Source: Exiguobacterium sp. FSL W8-0210 (lineage in GTDB: Bacteria > Bacillota > Bacilli > Exiguobacteriales > Exiguobacteriaceae). Taken from it: 64,000 nt of DNA. Made by a program: the position numbers and the translations under genes. The stretch lies in the NCBI RefSeq assembly GCF_038006045.1, contig NZ_JBBOUK010000001.1, forward strand, positions 217,001 to 281,000, in the 5' to 3' direction. The notes under the pieces were generated by a model. That model was given only the letters and a program-made list of their open reading frames with translations, ran no database searches and was not told the origin of the DNA. This document shows positions 24,947-36,069 of the stretch, piece after piece (positions within the stretch are counted from its first letter, which is position 1; the number at the start of each line of letters is the position of its first letter).

Positions 24947-26575
24947 TTATCGGAACGGTTCGTCAGCAATCCGAACGATTTGTCGTCCGATTCGGTGACC
25001 ATTCCATAAAGCGATGACCGCAATCGTCAAGGAAATCCCCATGACATCGTACTGCGTAAAATAATAGCCGAGATAACTAAAAGGTAGGCTGATGATTCCG
25101 ACGAGTGAACTCGTCCACTGCCGGATTTTGAGTGATTCGATGTTCGCGACGCGAGAGAACTTTTGTTGCTCCATGATCCGCCAACGCGTCGGTTCGCTGA
25201 GAGCGTCGTTGACAAGGCGCGGGAAGGCAAGCAATCGCGCACCGTAGGATCCGGCAATCTGTAGGTAACGATTTTGGTTTTTCCCTTCGTCATCGAGCCA
25301 ACGTCGAACCATTGGCTTGGCTAACTCGAGTAGATTGATTTGTGGTGAAAGAATCTGAAGGATCCCAAGAATCGTCGAGGCAGCACGACCGAAGAACGCG
25401 AACTCGGCAGGAAGCTGGATCGGTTCGTTTCGGACGAGCAATTCGATATCGGATAAGACCTTCTCAATCAGCTTCGTATCGACGTTTTCCATATCACTCT
25501 CGAGATAGAACGTGACCGCTTTTTCAATCGCTTGTCGGATGTTTTGCTTATTCGCATTCGGCAACAGGAATCGTAAATCTTCGAGACCATCGACGATTGC
25601 ATCATAATCTAATGTGACGAGGGATTGGAGGATTCGTTGAATCGCTCGCATGTCATCAGGCGTCGTCGCTCCAATCATTCCGAAATCTAGCAAAACAATT
25701 TTGCCATCAGACTGGACAAGGACGTTACCTGGGTGTGGATCGGCGTGAAATTTCCCACCGAACAGTAATTGCTCACCAGCGTTTAAGAATAAATTACGCG
25801 CTAGTTCGTCACGGTCAATCTGATGTTCTGCTAAATAATCGAGGTCGGTGATACGTGTCCCGTCAATCCATTCCATGACGAGCACCCGATTCGTACAATG
25901 TTCTTCATAATAACTCGGAATATAGATGACAGGATTCGTCTCGTACATCTTTTTAAAGTAGAGACCGTTTTTTAATTCAGTTCGGTAATTCAATTCATCA
26001 CCAATGACGAAGACCATTTGGCGGTACAGACTTTGTAGATCAGTCGATTTGTTTAATGACGTCCGACGTAACATGGCGATGACGATGCGCATGGCACGGA
26101 AATCGGTCTTGATGATTTGTTCGATATTCGGTCGCTGGACTTTGATCGCGACTTTTTTACCGTTTGATTTTAAGGTTCCGCTGTACACCTCACCAATCGA
26201 GGCAGAAGCGACAGGACGGGGACTGATGTCCGAGATAATCTCTTCAATCGGCATGCCCCAATCTTCTTCGATGGTCTTTCGTGACTCTCCGAGTTTACTT
26301 GAAGGTACTTTATCGACCAGTTCGGTCAGTTCCATCAAAACGGATGGTGAGAACAAATCGGCTCGAATCGATAAGAACTGGCCGAGCTTGATCAGTAATC
26401 CTTCTAGCCGTAATGCTTTTTTCTTATAGTCACGCGCAATCCGGATCATGATGCGCTCAAACTCTTCGTTGTTCGTACCTGGCCGGTTTTTCCGGGTGAA
26501 TCGATAGATCGTAAAAATGTAACGTGCGAACATCGTCACGATGACGACGATGCGATAAAGCGCCCAACGTTTCAT
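24947..26575 (-). CDS. AarF/UbiB (ABC1/ADCK) family atypical kinase
   Basis: This 542-residue member of the ABC1 family is thought to support isoprenoid quinone synthesis or lipid-linked processes. The family's invariant KxGQ region reads LLIKLGQFLSIRADLFSP near residue 60. The ATP-binding alanine-rich loop is PVASASIGEVYSG, followed by VAIKVQRP with the catalytic Lys. The catalytic and metal loops are GGKFHADPHPGNVLV and IVLLDFGMIG. Two C-terminal hydrophobic segments (about 490-530) anchor it to the membrane. It is a single-gene unit. Since this group uses menaquinone, a role in menaquinone biosynthesis is possible but not shown by context. Confidence 0.9.
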   Translation of the reverse strand: MKRWALYRIVVIVTMFARYIFTIYRFTRKNRPGTNNEEFERIMIRIARDYKKKALRLEGLLIKLGQFLSIRADLFSPSVLMELTELVDKVPSSKLGESRKTIEEDWGMPIEEIISDISPRPVASASIGEVYSGTLKSNGKKVAIKVQRPNIEQIIKTDFRAMRIVIAMLRRTSLNKSTDLQSLYRQMVFVIGDELNYRTELKNGLYFKKMYETNPVIYIPSYYEEHCTNRVLVMEWIDGTRITDLDYLAEHQIDRDELARNLFLNAGEQLLFGGKFHADPHPGNVLVQSDGKIVLLDFGMIGATTPDDMRAIQRILQSLVTLDYDAIVDGLEDLRFLLPNANKQNIRQAIEKAVTFYLESDMENVDTKLIEKVLSDIELLVRNEPIQLPAEFAFFGRAASTILGILQILSPQINLLELAKPMVRRWLDDEGKNQNRYLQIAGSYGARLLAFPRLVNDALSEPTRWRIMEQQKFSRVANIESLKIRQWTSSLVGIISLPFSYLGYYFTQYDVMGISLTIAVIALWNGHRIGRQIVRIADEPFR

Positions 26576-26734
26576 ACGGTCACCTAGCTTCCTGTACAGT
26601 TTGTTTCAGTATAGGTTACTTTACCTAAAAACGTCACTCGCAAACGGTCGAAACGGTGACAGAAAATTAATGCTTTACGGAAACTAAAAAGAGAGTATAG
26701 TAAGTATTGGAATTTCTTTGTAGAAAGGTGAAAT

Positions 26735-27346
26735 GTGCGCATGTCCTGGGACTTATTGAATATCATCGGCACGGTCGCTTTTGCGATGAGTGGTGCGATT
26801 GTTGCGATGGAAGAAAAATATGATTTATTCGGTGTTTGGTTACTTGCTTTGATCACAGCATTCGGCGGCGGTGCCATTCGCAATTTACTGATTGGTGTAC
26901 CGGTATCCGCTCTTTGGTCGCAAGGTGGTCTCTTCTTAGTCGCAATTCTCGTTGCGTTGTTGATCTTCATGTTACCCCAGTTGTTTTTGCCGCACTGGAC
27001 ACGTTGGGGCGTCCTCGCGGATGCGCTTGGGTTGTCGGCGTTTGCGATTCAAGGTGCTTTGATGGCGACAGCAAAAGGATTGCCACTGTCAGCGACGATT
27101 TCGGCTGCTGTTCTAACTGGTGTCGGGGGTGGAGTGATTCGTGATTTGCTGGCGGGTCGGAAACCGCTCGTCTTGCATAAAGAGATTTATGCGATGTGGG
27201 CTGTCATGGCAGCACTCGTGATTGATCGTTTCCAATTGACGAATCCTCTACATTTGTTCACATTGCTCGGACTCATCACTGTTTTACGTATGCTATCGTA
27301 TTATTATGAATGGAATTTACCAGCACGACGCTTAGGGGGAGAATAA
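26735..27346 (+). CDS. TRIC/UPF0126 family membrane protein
   Basis: This 203-residue protein has seven helices in an internal repeat. IGTVAFAMSGAIVAMEEKYDLFG and the second copy ALGLSAFAIQGALMATAKGL are related halves, and each is followed by a glycine-rich block (TAFGGGAIRNLLIG and TGVGGGVIRDLLAG). That pattern is the bacterial TRIC cation-channel family, once called UPF0126. Members form K+-permeable trimers. The start is either the GTG at 26735, 6 bp from AAAGG, or the ATG at 26741. It stops 2 bp before the DUF423 gene, so the two form an operon. Confidence 0.87.
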   Translation: MRMSWDLLNIIGTVAFAMSGAIVAMEEKYDLFGVWLLALITAFGGGAIRNLLIGVPVSALWSQGGLFLVAILVALLIFMLPQLFLPHWTRWGVLADALGLSAFAIQGALMATAKGLPLSATISAAVLTGVGGGVIRDLLAGRKPLVLHKEIYAMWAVMAALVIDRFQLTNPLHLFTLLGLITVLRMLSYYYEWNLPARRLGGE

Positions 27347-27348
27347 GC

Positions 27349-27717
27349 ATGAAAGTATTCATTATGATTGGCGCGATCTCGATGATGTTATCGGTCGCAC
27401 TAGGTGCATTCGGTGCACACGCCTTAAAAGATATGCTAACGGAACGGATGCTTGCGAACTGGCAGACAGGCGTTCTTTACCAGATGGTACATTCGCTCGG
27501 TATCCTAGCACTCGGGGGACTCTTATTAAAAGTATCGATTCCACAATGGTCGTTGGCTGCATGGCTGATGCTCGCCGGAATCGTGTTCTTCTCCGGTAGC
27601 CTGTATGTCATGGCATTGACGAACGTAACGAAACTGGGTGCCATCACACCAATCGGTGGCGTTTTATTCATCGCAGCATGGATCTTTGTCGCAATTGGCG
27701 CATATAAAGGATTATGA
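27349..27717 (+). CDS. ywdK: DUF423 family membrane protein (YwdK-like)
   Basis: This 122-residue protein has four membrane helices of the uncharacterised DUF423 family. The hallmark N-terminal glycine and histidine block LGAFGAHALKDML is present, as is the GAITPIGGVLFIAAWIF end. GGGGGA precedes the ATG at 27349. The longer open frame overlapping the previous gene is rejected because its Shine-Dalgarno site would be internal. It follows the TRIC gene with a 2-bp gap. In B. subtilis ywdK lies near ywdI and hemQ as it does here. A strong terminator ends the unit. Confidence 0.88.
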   Translation: MKVFIMIGAISMMLSVALGAFGAHALKDMLTERMLANWQTGVLYQMVHSLGILALGGLLLKVSIPQWSLAAWLMLAGIVFFSGSLYVMALTNVTKLGAITPIGGVLFIAAWIFVAIGAYKGL

Positions 27718-27722
27718 GGTTC

Positions 27723-27761
27723 GACCGTTTTTCTTCCGTCATGAAGAAGAACGGTTTTTTT
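27723..27761 (+). terminator. intrinsic terminator of the TRIC-DUF423 operon
   Basis: ACCGTTTTTCTTC pairs with GAAGAAGAACGGT, followed by TTTTTTT. Confidence 0.85.
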
Positions 27762-27764
27762 ATA

Positions 27765-27797
27765 CGAAAAACGCCCACTCGATATCGAGTAGACGAA
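27765..27797 (-). terminator. intrinsic terminator of the 49-codon gene
   Basis: On the minus strand CGTCTACTCG pairs with CGAGTGGGCG around loop ATAT, followed by TTTTT. It lies 16 bp after the small gene's stop. Confidence 0.7.
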
Positions 27798-27812
27798 AGT
27801 ATCAAAACGAAT

Positions 27813-27962
27813 TCATCGTTTTGTCGTTTGTGTCTTGTTTAGCTTCGATAATGCTTGCTCGTAGCGATCCAGTACGCGATCTGCAACCGGTTTCAGCTCT
27901 TTTGAAAGCACAGCGAATTGCAATTCACGCGATCGTGTCGATCGGTTCATAGCATTCCCCAT
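27813..27962 (-). CDS. small basic protein of 49 residues, unknown
   Basis: This open frame is supported by AAGGAGG at ideal spacing before ATG and by its own terminator. The product begins MGNAMNRSTRSRELQFAV and ends LNKTQTTKR. It is rich in K, R and Q and predicted mostly helical, with no membrane segment or metal-binding motif. It lies 92 bp downstream of hemQ on the same strand, with no terminator seen between them, so it may be co-transcribed. In B. subtilis the slot between ywdK and the ywf genes holds gerQ, but no relation is visible. I do not recognise the family. Confidence 0.6.
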   Translation of the reverse strand: MGNAMNRSTRSRELQFAVLSKELKPVADRVLDRYEQALSKLNKTQTTKR

Positions 27963-28054
27963 GGTAATTCCTCCTTACGTCATTCAACCTACTGTTTTAT
28001 AGCCGCAAGGAGTATATTCCCATGAGATATTTCAATCAAACGTCATTCAACACA

Positions 28055-28831
28055 TTAAAGTGCAAAATGAGTATTTAATTGATCACTTTCGAGACGGTTA
28101 CCGATGAAGAACTCACCAAATTCTCCGTACTTCGCGCTGACTTCGTCAAAACGCATTTCGTAGACGATTTTCTTGAACTGAAGAATATCGTCTGAGAAGA
28201 GCGTAACGCCCCATTCCCAATCGTCAAATCCAGTTGATCCACCGATGATTTGCTGAATTTTCCCAGCATAACTCCGCCCAATCATACCGTGACGATACAT
28301 GAGTTCTTTTCGTTTCTCCATTGAGAGCGTGTACCAGTTGTCGCCATCGCGACGTGACTTGCTCATCGGGTAGAAGCAGATGTGCTTCGCTTGCGGCAGA
28401 ATCGGATAGAGACGATCACGCACGTACGGATTTTCGTATGGGTTCCCTTCGCCTGAACCACGGTACGTACCGAGTTCGACGACAGAGACGTAAGAATACG
28501 TCGGGATCAAGTAATCATAGAGATCAAGTTTCTGCATTTTGACTTCGACGTCTTGGATTTGTTCCATTGTTGGACGAAGAACCATCAAGACGAGATCGGC
28601 TTTTTGACCGATGATTGTATAGAGTGCGTGGCTTCCGTCTTTTGTCGCTTCGACATCAGAAAGCTCTGAGAGGAAAGCTTGGAACTCTTCAATCATGCGC
28701 GCGCGGTCTGTCGCGTCGATTTGTTTCAAGCGTGACCAATCGATCCGGCGGAAATCATGTAATGTATACCAGCCGTCGAGTGTTTCAGCGGCTTGTTGCG
28801 TAGCAGTCGGTTCAGATGTTTGATGTTGCAT
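28055..28831 (-). CDS. hemQ: coproheme decarboxylase HemQ (chlorite dismutase family)
   Basis: This 258-residue enzyme performs the last step of the coproporphyrin-dependent haem pathway of Firmicutes, removing two carboxyls from coproheme with peroxide. The reactive tyrosine lies in [16 protein letters not shown], and the proximal haem histidine in [14 protein letters not shown], followed by [14 protein letters not shown]. The long open frame continues upstream, but the ATG at 28831, with AGGAGGT six bases before, gives the normal family length. It is divergent from pta, as neighbours ywfI and ywfJ are in B. subtilis. No Fur or HrtR-type site was recognised. Confidence 0.94.
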   Translation of the reverse strand: MQHQTSEPTATQQAAETLDGWYTLHDFRRIDWSRLKQIDATDRARMIEEFQAFLSELSDVEATKDGSHALYTIIGQKADLVLMVLRPTMEQIQDVEVKMQKLDLYDYLIPTYSYVSVVELGTYRGSGEGNPYENPYVRDRLYPILPQAKHICFYPMSKSRRDGDNWYTLSMEKRKELMYRHGMIGRSYAGKIQQIIGGSTGFDDWEWGVTLFSDDILQFKKIVYEMRFDEVSAKYGEFGEFFIGNRLESDQLNTHFAL

Positions 28832-29176
28832 GGGATGACCTCCTGAGTCTGAAATAAGTTGTCTTTTTCCATATCCTATCTTATCACATTCTATTGAAAC
28901 GCTTCGCCCGAAAAGGTCATTATCCATGAGATCGTAACACATGAAAAAAGCAGAGAGTGGGTAAAAGGGGAAGGGGAGATCACTTTGCTTGGAAATAGTC
29001 TCTGTATCATTCTTGAAAATGACTGTAATAGTCGGTAGATATGGCTTCAGTGCTTTTGTTAGATAACTTTTTTGCAAATTGTTTTAACAACGATTGAGAA
29101 CTGTGTATAATAAACGATGGAAAAGAAAATGGATCAAATCGACGACGTCGTGTTTACCTAAAAAGGAGAGAAACTC
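28832..29176. promoter_or_regulatory. hemQ-pta divergent intergenic region
   Basis: These 345 bp hold no credible gene. TATAAT at 29106-29111 is a clear -10 for pta, but no good -35 sits before it, which suggests activator dependence, as with CcpA at B. subtilis pta. No full cre match was found; TTGAAACGCTTCGC near 28893 is one base short. The hemQ promoter is not clear. Confidence 0.45.
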
Positions 29177-30163
29177 ATGCAATTATTCGATATGTTAGAA
29201 CAAAAGATTAAAGCGCACCAACCGAAAATCGTCTTCCCAGAAGGAATTGACGCGCGTGTTCTTGGCGCAGCTGTCCGTTTGAAGAAAGACGGTCTCGTCA
29301 CACCGGTCGTCATCGGACCACGTGTACAAATCGAAGAAACAGCAACAGCAAACGGAATCGATGTCACGGGCCTTGATACGATCGATCCTGCTTCTTACGC
29401 TGGAATTGATGAGCTCGTCGCATCGTTCGTTGAGCGCCGTAAAGGGAAAGCAACTGAAGAGCAAGCACGTGCTGTCATCTTAAAAGACGTGAACACGTTC
29501 GGTACGATGCTCGTTCACACAGGACAAGCAGAAGGTCTTGTATCGGGAGCAATGCACGCAACAGGCGATACAGTTCGTCCAGCACTTCAAATCATCAAAA
29601 TGCAAGAAGGCTATAAAAAAACATCAGGCGTCTTCATCATGGTACGTGACGAAGAGCAATACGTCTTTGCAGACTGCGCGATCAACATCGCACCGGATGC
29701 AAACGATCTAGCAGAGAACGCAATCGCATCTGCGAAAACAGCAAAAACATTCGGTATCGATCCGAAAGTGGCATTGCTTAGCTTCTCGACAAAAGGTTCA
29801 GCAAAATCACCAGAGACAGAGCGTGTCGTTGAAGCAACTCGTATTGCTAAAGAACGTGCACCGGAGCTTGCAATCGATGGCGAACTTCAATTCGATGCTG
29901 CATTCGTTCCAAGCGTCGCGAAATCAAAAGCACCAGAATCAGATGTCGCAGGTCAAGCGAACGTCTTCATCTTCCCAAGTCTTGAAGCTGGAAACATTGG
30001 CTACAAAATCGCCCAGCGTCTTGGTGGATTCGAAGCAATCGGTCCGATCCTTCAAGGTTTGAACAAACCGGTCAACGATCTTTCACGCGGTTGTAACGAA
30101 GAGGATGTCTACAAACTCGCGATCATCACGGCAGCACAAGCGGTCGAAGAACGCCAAGCCTAA
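29177..30163 (+). CDS. pta: phosphate acetyltransferase
   Basis: This 328-residue enzyme interconverts acetyl-CoA and acetyl phosphate in overflow metabolism. The N-terminus KIVFPEGIDARVLGAAVRL, the middle block GQAEGLVSGAMHATGDTVRPALQ and the end NIGYKIAQRLGGFEAIGPILQG with PVNDLSRG are diagnostic of the short, Pta-only form without a regulatory extension. AAAGGAGAG precedes the ATG. Codons are strongly biased to a preferred set, which suggests high expression. It is a single gene, followed by the guanine riboswitch unit. The acetate kinase gene is not in the window. Confidence 0.95.
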   Translation: MQLFDMLEQKIKAHQPKIVFPEGIDARVLGAAVRLKKDGLVTPVVIGPRVQIEETATANGIDVTGLDTIDPASYAGIDELVASFVERRKGKATEEQARAVILKDVNTFGTMLVHTGQAEGLVSGAMHATGDTVRPALQIIKMQEGYKKTSGVFIMVRDEEQYVFADCAINIAPDANDLAENAIASAKTAKTFGIDPKVALLSFSTKGSAKSPETERVVEATRIAKERAPELAIDGELQFDAAFVPSVAKSKAPESDVAGQANVFIFPSLEAGNIGYKIAQRLGGFEAIGPILQGLNKPVNDLSRGCNEEDVYKLAIITAAQAVEERQA

Positions 30164-30181
30164 GCACGGTTTGAAAAAGTC

Positions 30182-30209
30182 TTTACTTTTTCGCTAAACC
30201 CCGTACAAT
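30182..30209 (+). promoter_or_regulatory. promoter of the guanine riboswitch-xpt-pbuX unit
   Basis: TTTACT (30182-30187) and TACAAT (30204-30209) with a 16-bp spacer. Transcription would start about 30 bp before the aptamer. Confidence 0.6.
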
Positions 30210-30247
30210 GGTACACATCACGAAAATCACGAAACGTAAACGTATAG

Positions 30248-32291
<2,044 letters not shown>

Positions 32292-32307
32292 CAATTGTAA
32301 CTTTCCG

Positions 32308-32356
32308 AAAGGAGCCATCCTGTATACTATTTAGTAGCAGATGGTTCCTTTTTTTA
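32308..32356 (+). terminator. intrinsic terminator of xpt-pbuX
   Basis: AAAGGAGCCATC pairs with GATGGTTCCTTT across a 20-base loop, followed by TTTT. Confidence 0.75.
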
Positions 32357-32412
32357 TATTGCTATTGTAATCAGAATATTCCGAGTATGTGGATTTGGTG
32401 AGAAATATTGGA

Positions 32413-32450
32413 TGAAAACGTTTACAAAATCGACACATCTTTTTTATACT
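32413..32450 (+). promoter_or_regulatory. permease promoter overlapped by a cre site
   Basis: TGAAAACGTTTACA (32413-32426) matches the cre consensus TGWNANCGNTNWCA fully. Its last six bases, TTTACA, also form the -35 box, and TATACT (32445-32450) the -10, 18 bp apart. CcpA binding here should repress. Confidence 0.75.
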
Positions 32451-32512
32451 GACAACGTAGCGGTAAGGGGAACTGCTAAGAAACAAACAGAGACGGGAAG
32501 GACGTCGTAAAA

Positions 32513-33889
32513 ATGAAACAACAGACAGAGTTGAATCGGGGACTGGAAGAACGTCATATTACACTAATGTCGCTGGGGGCGGCAATCGGTGTCGGACTCT
32601 TCCTCGGGTCAGCGAAAGCGATCCAACTGGCAGGTCCAGGGATCTTACTTGGTTATCTGATCGGTGGTATTATCATCTTCATCATCATGCGAGCACTTGG
32701 GGAGCTTACGGTGCGGGAGCCGGTAGCTGGTAGTTTTGCGGAGTATGCCCGGAAGTATGTCAGTCCATTAGCTGGTTTTTTAACAGGTTGGAATTATTGG
32801 TTACTCTGGATTTTTACGTGTATGGCGGAAATCACAGCAGTCGGTATTTACATGAAAGTATGGTTCCCGGATTCCCAGGGCTGGGTATGGGCACTAGCAG
32901 CACTTGTCTTGATGACGAGCATCAACTTCATTGCTGTTAAATTTTATGGTGAATTCGAATTTTGGTTTGCGTTGATTAAAATCGTCGCGATCGTCGCCAT
33001 GATCATCTTAGGAACTTTGACGATCGTCATTGGTCTTGGGAACGGCGGCACACCAGTTGGGATTTCGAACCTGTGGTCACATGGTGGATTCCTACCGAAC
33101 GGGTTCACTGGTGTACTTCTTGCCATGCAGATGGTCATGTTTGCGTTCTTAGGAATTGAAGTGATTGGGGTCACAGCAGGGGAAGCGAAGAACCCGAAGA
33201 AAACGATTCGAAAAGCTGTTAACAACGTCTTCCTTCGGATTTTAGTATTCTACATCGGTGCGCTCTTCGTCATTTTATCGATTTATCCGTGGGATCAAGT
33301 CGGAGCGAACAATAGTAGTCCGTTCGTATTACTATTTGATTCACTTGGTATTCCAGCAGCAGCCGGCATCATCAACTTCGTTGTCTTAACGGCAGCACTC
33401 TCGTCATGTAACTCCGGTATCTTCTCGACAGCCCGGATGATGATGAACTTATCCGAGAACAGTGAAGCACCACGTCGTTTCTCGAAAATCTCGAAAAACG
33501 GTGTCCCGGCACTGGCGACGATTCTTTCAGGTGTCGCGTTGCTCGTTGGTGTCGCTTTGAACTACTTCTTACCGGAAGACGTCTTTGCGATCGTTACGAG
33601 TATCGCGACGTTTGGAGCCGTTTGGACGTGGGCGATGATTCTGATCGCCCAGATGCGGGCGCGGAAAGTACATGGTTCAGCAGAATTCGCTGTTCCGTTC
33701 TTCCCGGTCGCCAACTATATCGCCCTCGCGGCACTTGCTGGTGTCATCGTCTTAATGGCATTTGACGCAAGTACACGCATCGCTTTGGTCGTTGGACCAT
33801 TGTGGTACGCGATTTTGATTGCCGTCTATTATGCACGGGGAATGCATAAGGAGACACGTCAATCGATCCGGAAAGCATCAGGGGAATAA
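32513..33889 (+). CDS. AAT-family amino acid permease (ProY/AapA/AlaP-like)
   Basis: This 458-residue, 12-helix amino acid/proton symporter belongs to the APC superfamily. GLEERHITLMSLGAAIGVGLF opens the transmembrane core, and TAGEAKNPKKTIRKAVNNVFLR is the AAT-family loop after helix 5. The mix of features fits proline, alanine/serine or aromatic amino acid porters; the substrate is unsettled. The Shine-Dalgarno site GGGAAGGA is rather far from the ATG at 32513. A cre site on the -35 box indicates catabolite repression, which suits a transporter for amino acids used as carbon or nitrogen sources. It is a single gene with a terminator behind. Confidence 0.86.
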   Translation: MKQQTELNRGLEERHITLMSLGAAIGVGLFLGSAKAIQLAGPGILLGYLIGGIIIFIIMRALGELTVREPVAGSFAEYARKYVSPLAGFLTGWNYWLLWIFTCMAEITAVGIYMKVWFPDSQGWVWALAALVLMTSINFIAVKFYGEFEFWFALIKIVAIVAMIILGTLTIVIGLGNGGTPVGISNLWSHGGFLPNGFTGVLLAMQMVMFAFLGIEVIGVTAGEAKNPKKTIRKAVNNVFLRILVFYIGALFVILSIYPWDQVGANNSSPFVLLFDSLGIPAAAGIINFVVLTAALSSCNSGIFSTARMMMNLSENSEAPRRFSKISKNGVPALATILSGVALLVGVALNYFLPEDVFAIVTSIATFGAVWTWAMILIAQMRARKVHGSAEFAVPFFPVANYIALAALAGVIVLMAFDASTRIALVVGPLWYAILIAVYYARGMHKETRQSIRKASGE

Positions 33890-33897
33890 TGAAACGG

Positions 33898-33924
33898 GCG
33901 GATCCGCAAGCGGGTCCGCTTTTT
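33898..33924 (+). terminator. intrinsic terminator of the AAT permease gene
   Basis: GCGGATCCGC, short loop, GCGGGTCCGC, then TTTTT. Confidence 0.82.
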
Positions 33925-34009
33925 CATCACTTCGTTTCAAACGGTTTCGTTTTGTTTTGATGATGAATTTGCTACACTTACGGCAGAACCATACAGGAGG
34001 TCATACGAA

Positions 34010-34309
34010 ATGAAAACGATTCATGTAGACGAGTTACAAGAGCGATTAGAGGCAGGCGAGGCGTTACACGTCGTTGACGTCCGGGAGCAGGATGAATACG
34101 ATGCAGGACATATTCCGAACGTCCGCTTCCTTCCGATGTCTGAGATCGGTGAACGCTATACGGAGCTGCAAGAAGGTGAAACCTACTACTTAATCTGTAA
34201 AGCGGGCGCACGGAGTGAAAATGTCGGTCGTTTCCTCGAGCAATATGGATACGACATCGTCAACGTCGAAGGCGGCATGATGAACTGGAAGGGCGATCAA
34301 GAAGCATAA
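34010..34309 (+). CDS. single-domain rhodanese-like protein
   Basis: This 99-residue protein is one complete rhodanese domain, a possible sulfur carrier or sulfurtransferase. The substrate-site loop is LICKAGARSENV, whose Cys near residue 64 would carry the persulfide. VVDVREQDEYDAGHIPN is the CH2A-like N-terminal motif, and VEGGMMNWKG closes the domain. An AGGAGG site lies about 10 bp before the ATG. It forms its own unit between two terminators, so no partner is indicated. B. subtilis YqhL and YtwF are the closest kind of protein. Confidence 0.9.
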   Translation: MKTIHVDELQERLEAGEALHVVDVREQDEYDAGHIPNVRFLPMSEIGERYTELQEGETYYLICKAGARSENVGRFLEQYGYDIVNVEGGMMNWKGDQEA

Positions 34310-34328
34310 GGGTAAGGTCTACCAAGGA

Positions 34329-34358
34329 AGACGACTCCATACGGGTCGTCTTTTTTTC
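34329..34358 (+). terminator. intrinsic terminator of the rhodanese gene
   Basis: AGACGAC pairs with GTCGTCT, followed by seven T. Confidence 0.75.
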
Positions 34359-34464
34359 ATGTGAATCAATGAACGATTATTATTTTTACTATGAATATTC
34401 TTCGCTGTTCTTCCAATAAAGAAGATAGAATAGCGAGTCCTTGCACTCGGGAATGGAGTGACAC

Positions 34465-36069
34465 ATGGAACAAAAGATCAAACGCACGATGAGCATCAAA
34501 CAAAAATTAATTCTGACATCCATTCTCCTATTAGTAATTCCAGCGCTCGTGATCGGATTTGTTGCCTACAATCAGGCGAAACAAACGATGACGGAGCAAA
34601 TTCTACAATCGGCACATGGTGGAGTCGATCGGATGAACGACGAGATTCAGAATATTATTGATCCGATGCGACGCGATGTCGCCTTTTTTGCGGACCGGAT
34701 TGACGGAACGCTCTATCAAAAAGGAAAACAAAATACAGCGTTAAAGGAAAAAATGACGGAATACCTCGACATGCATCCGCAGGCAGCGAACATCTACTTC
34801 GCGACGACGGAAGGGGATATGAACATTTTCCCGGAACAGGTCATGCCTGAGGATTATGACCCACGTGAACGCCCGTGGTATCAGTCAGCGGAAGCAGCAG
34901 GTGGAAAAGTCGTCATCACCGATCCATACGTCGATGCGGCCTCGAACAAGATGATGGTCACGCTCTCGCAGACGACAGGCAACGGAAGAGGTGTCGTCGC
35001 GATTGATGTCGATGTCGACCGCATCGCGGAAATCGCGAAAAAGATTAAAATCGGCAAGGAAGGTTATGTGACGATTCTCGATTCGAATAAAAAGTTCGTC
35101 ACGCACCCGACGTTAAAACCAGGTGAAAAAGCGACAGGGAACTGGGTTGCACCACTCTATGCGGATCCAGCCGGACAATTTTCGTATGAATTCGAAAATG
35201 AAGGCAAACAGATGGACTTCATGACAAATGACCTGACGAAGTGGAAGATTACCGGAACCCTGTACGATCATGAAATCACCGATGCGACGTCGAGCATTCT
35301 TTGGACGACACTTGCTGTCATTGGCGGAATGTTACTCGTCGCAGCCGTCTTCATTTACTTCATCCTTCGCTCGATTCTTCGCCCACTCGGTCATTTGACA
35401 CGTGAGGCAGAACGGATTCAGTCTGGTGATTTAACGGAACCGGTCATCGTTGAATCAAACGATGAAGTTGGACAGGTCGCACAAAGCTTTAACGTCATGG
35501 TCGACTCACTCCGCTCGATCATCATTAATCTCGATCAGTCAATCACACAAGTGGCCGGTTCGTCACAGGAATTAATGGCGAACTCTGCTCAGACGACGTC
35601 CGCATCGGAACAGATTGCGGGATCGATTCAACAGGTCGCAGCGGGGGCCGATCAGTCAAAACGTCAACTCGATGCGAACGCGGTCTCGCTCCAGTCGATT
35701 ACAGCCGGCATCATGCGGATCGCTGAGAGCTCAACAGATGTGTCAGAGCTATCACGTTCAACGGCAACAGAAGCTGAGAACGGAACGGTTGCTGTACTGC
35801 AAAATGTTCAGCAGATGAAAGAAATCGATGCCGATCGGCTGGAAAATCGGACTTGTCGTAGCACTCATGTGGATGTGTTACATCATGGCGGATCTTTCGG
35901 AACGTCGTCGTGTTCTTCATCCGGTCGTCTTTCGAATCGGTGGAATCCTAGCGTTTGGCGCCTCGATTCTCGTAGTTGTTCAAAGTTTTCACTTGCCGAT
36001 GGAAGGATCATTGCTCAGTTGGTGTATGTTTGTCGCCGCATTAGTGCATTATATGCTTTGGCGTCATGA
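34465..36069 (+). pseudogene. truncated methyl-accepting chemotaxis protein (3' part deleted)
   Basis: The first roughly 455 codons encode a normal chemoreceptor: helix 1 (KLILTSILLLVIPALVIGFVA), a dCache ligand domain with YDPRERPWYQSA, helix 2 (LAVIGGMLLVAAVFIYFILR), a HAMP domain and the start of the coiled-coil signalling domain, ending VQQMKEID near 35827. The following codons, to 36069, are an out-of-frame reading of the next gene and resemble no receptor. The conserved hairpin tip (EIxxxVNxIAxQTNLLALNAAIEAARAGE in the family) that contacts CheA and CheW is missing, so the product cannot signal normally. A deletion that fused two loci is the simplest cause. GGAGTG precedes the ATG. Confidence 0.85.

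Noticed and set aside
26584-26970. Minus-strand frame overlapping the TRIC gene
   Set aside because: No ribosome binding site, and it covers the divergent promoter region and a conserved gene.
28832-29077. About 80 extra N-terminal residues for HemQ
   Set aside because: No ribosome binding site; AGGAGGT directly precedes the ATG at 28831, and that length fits the family.
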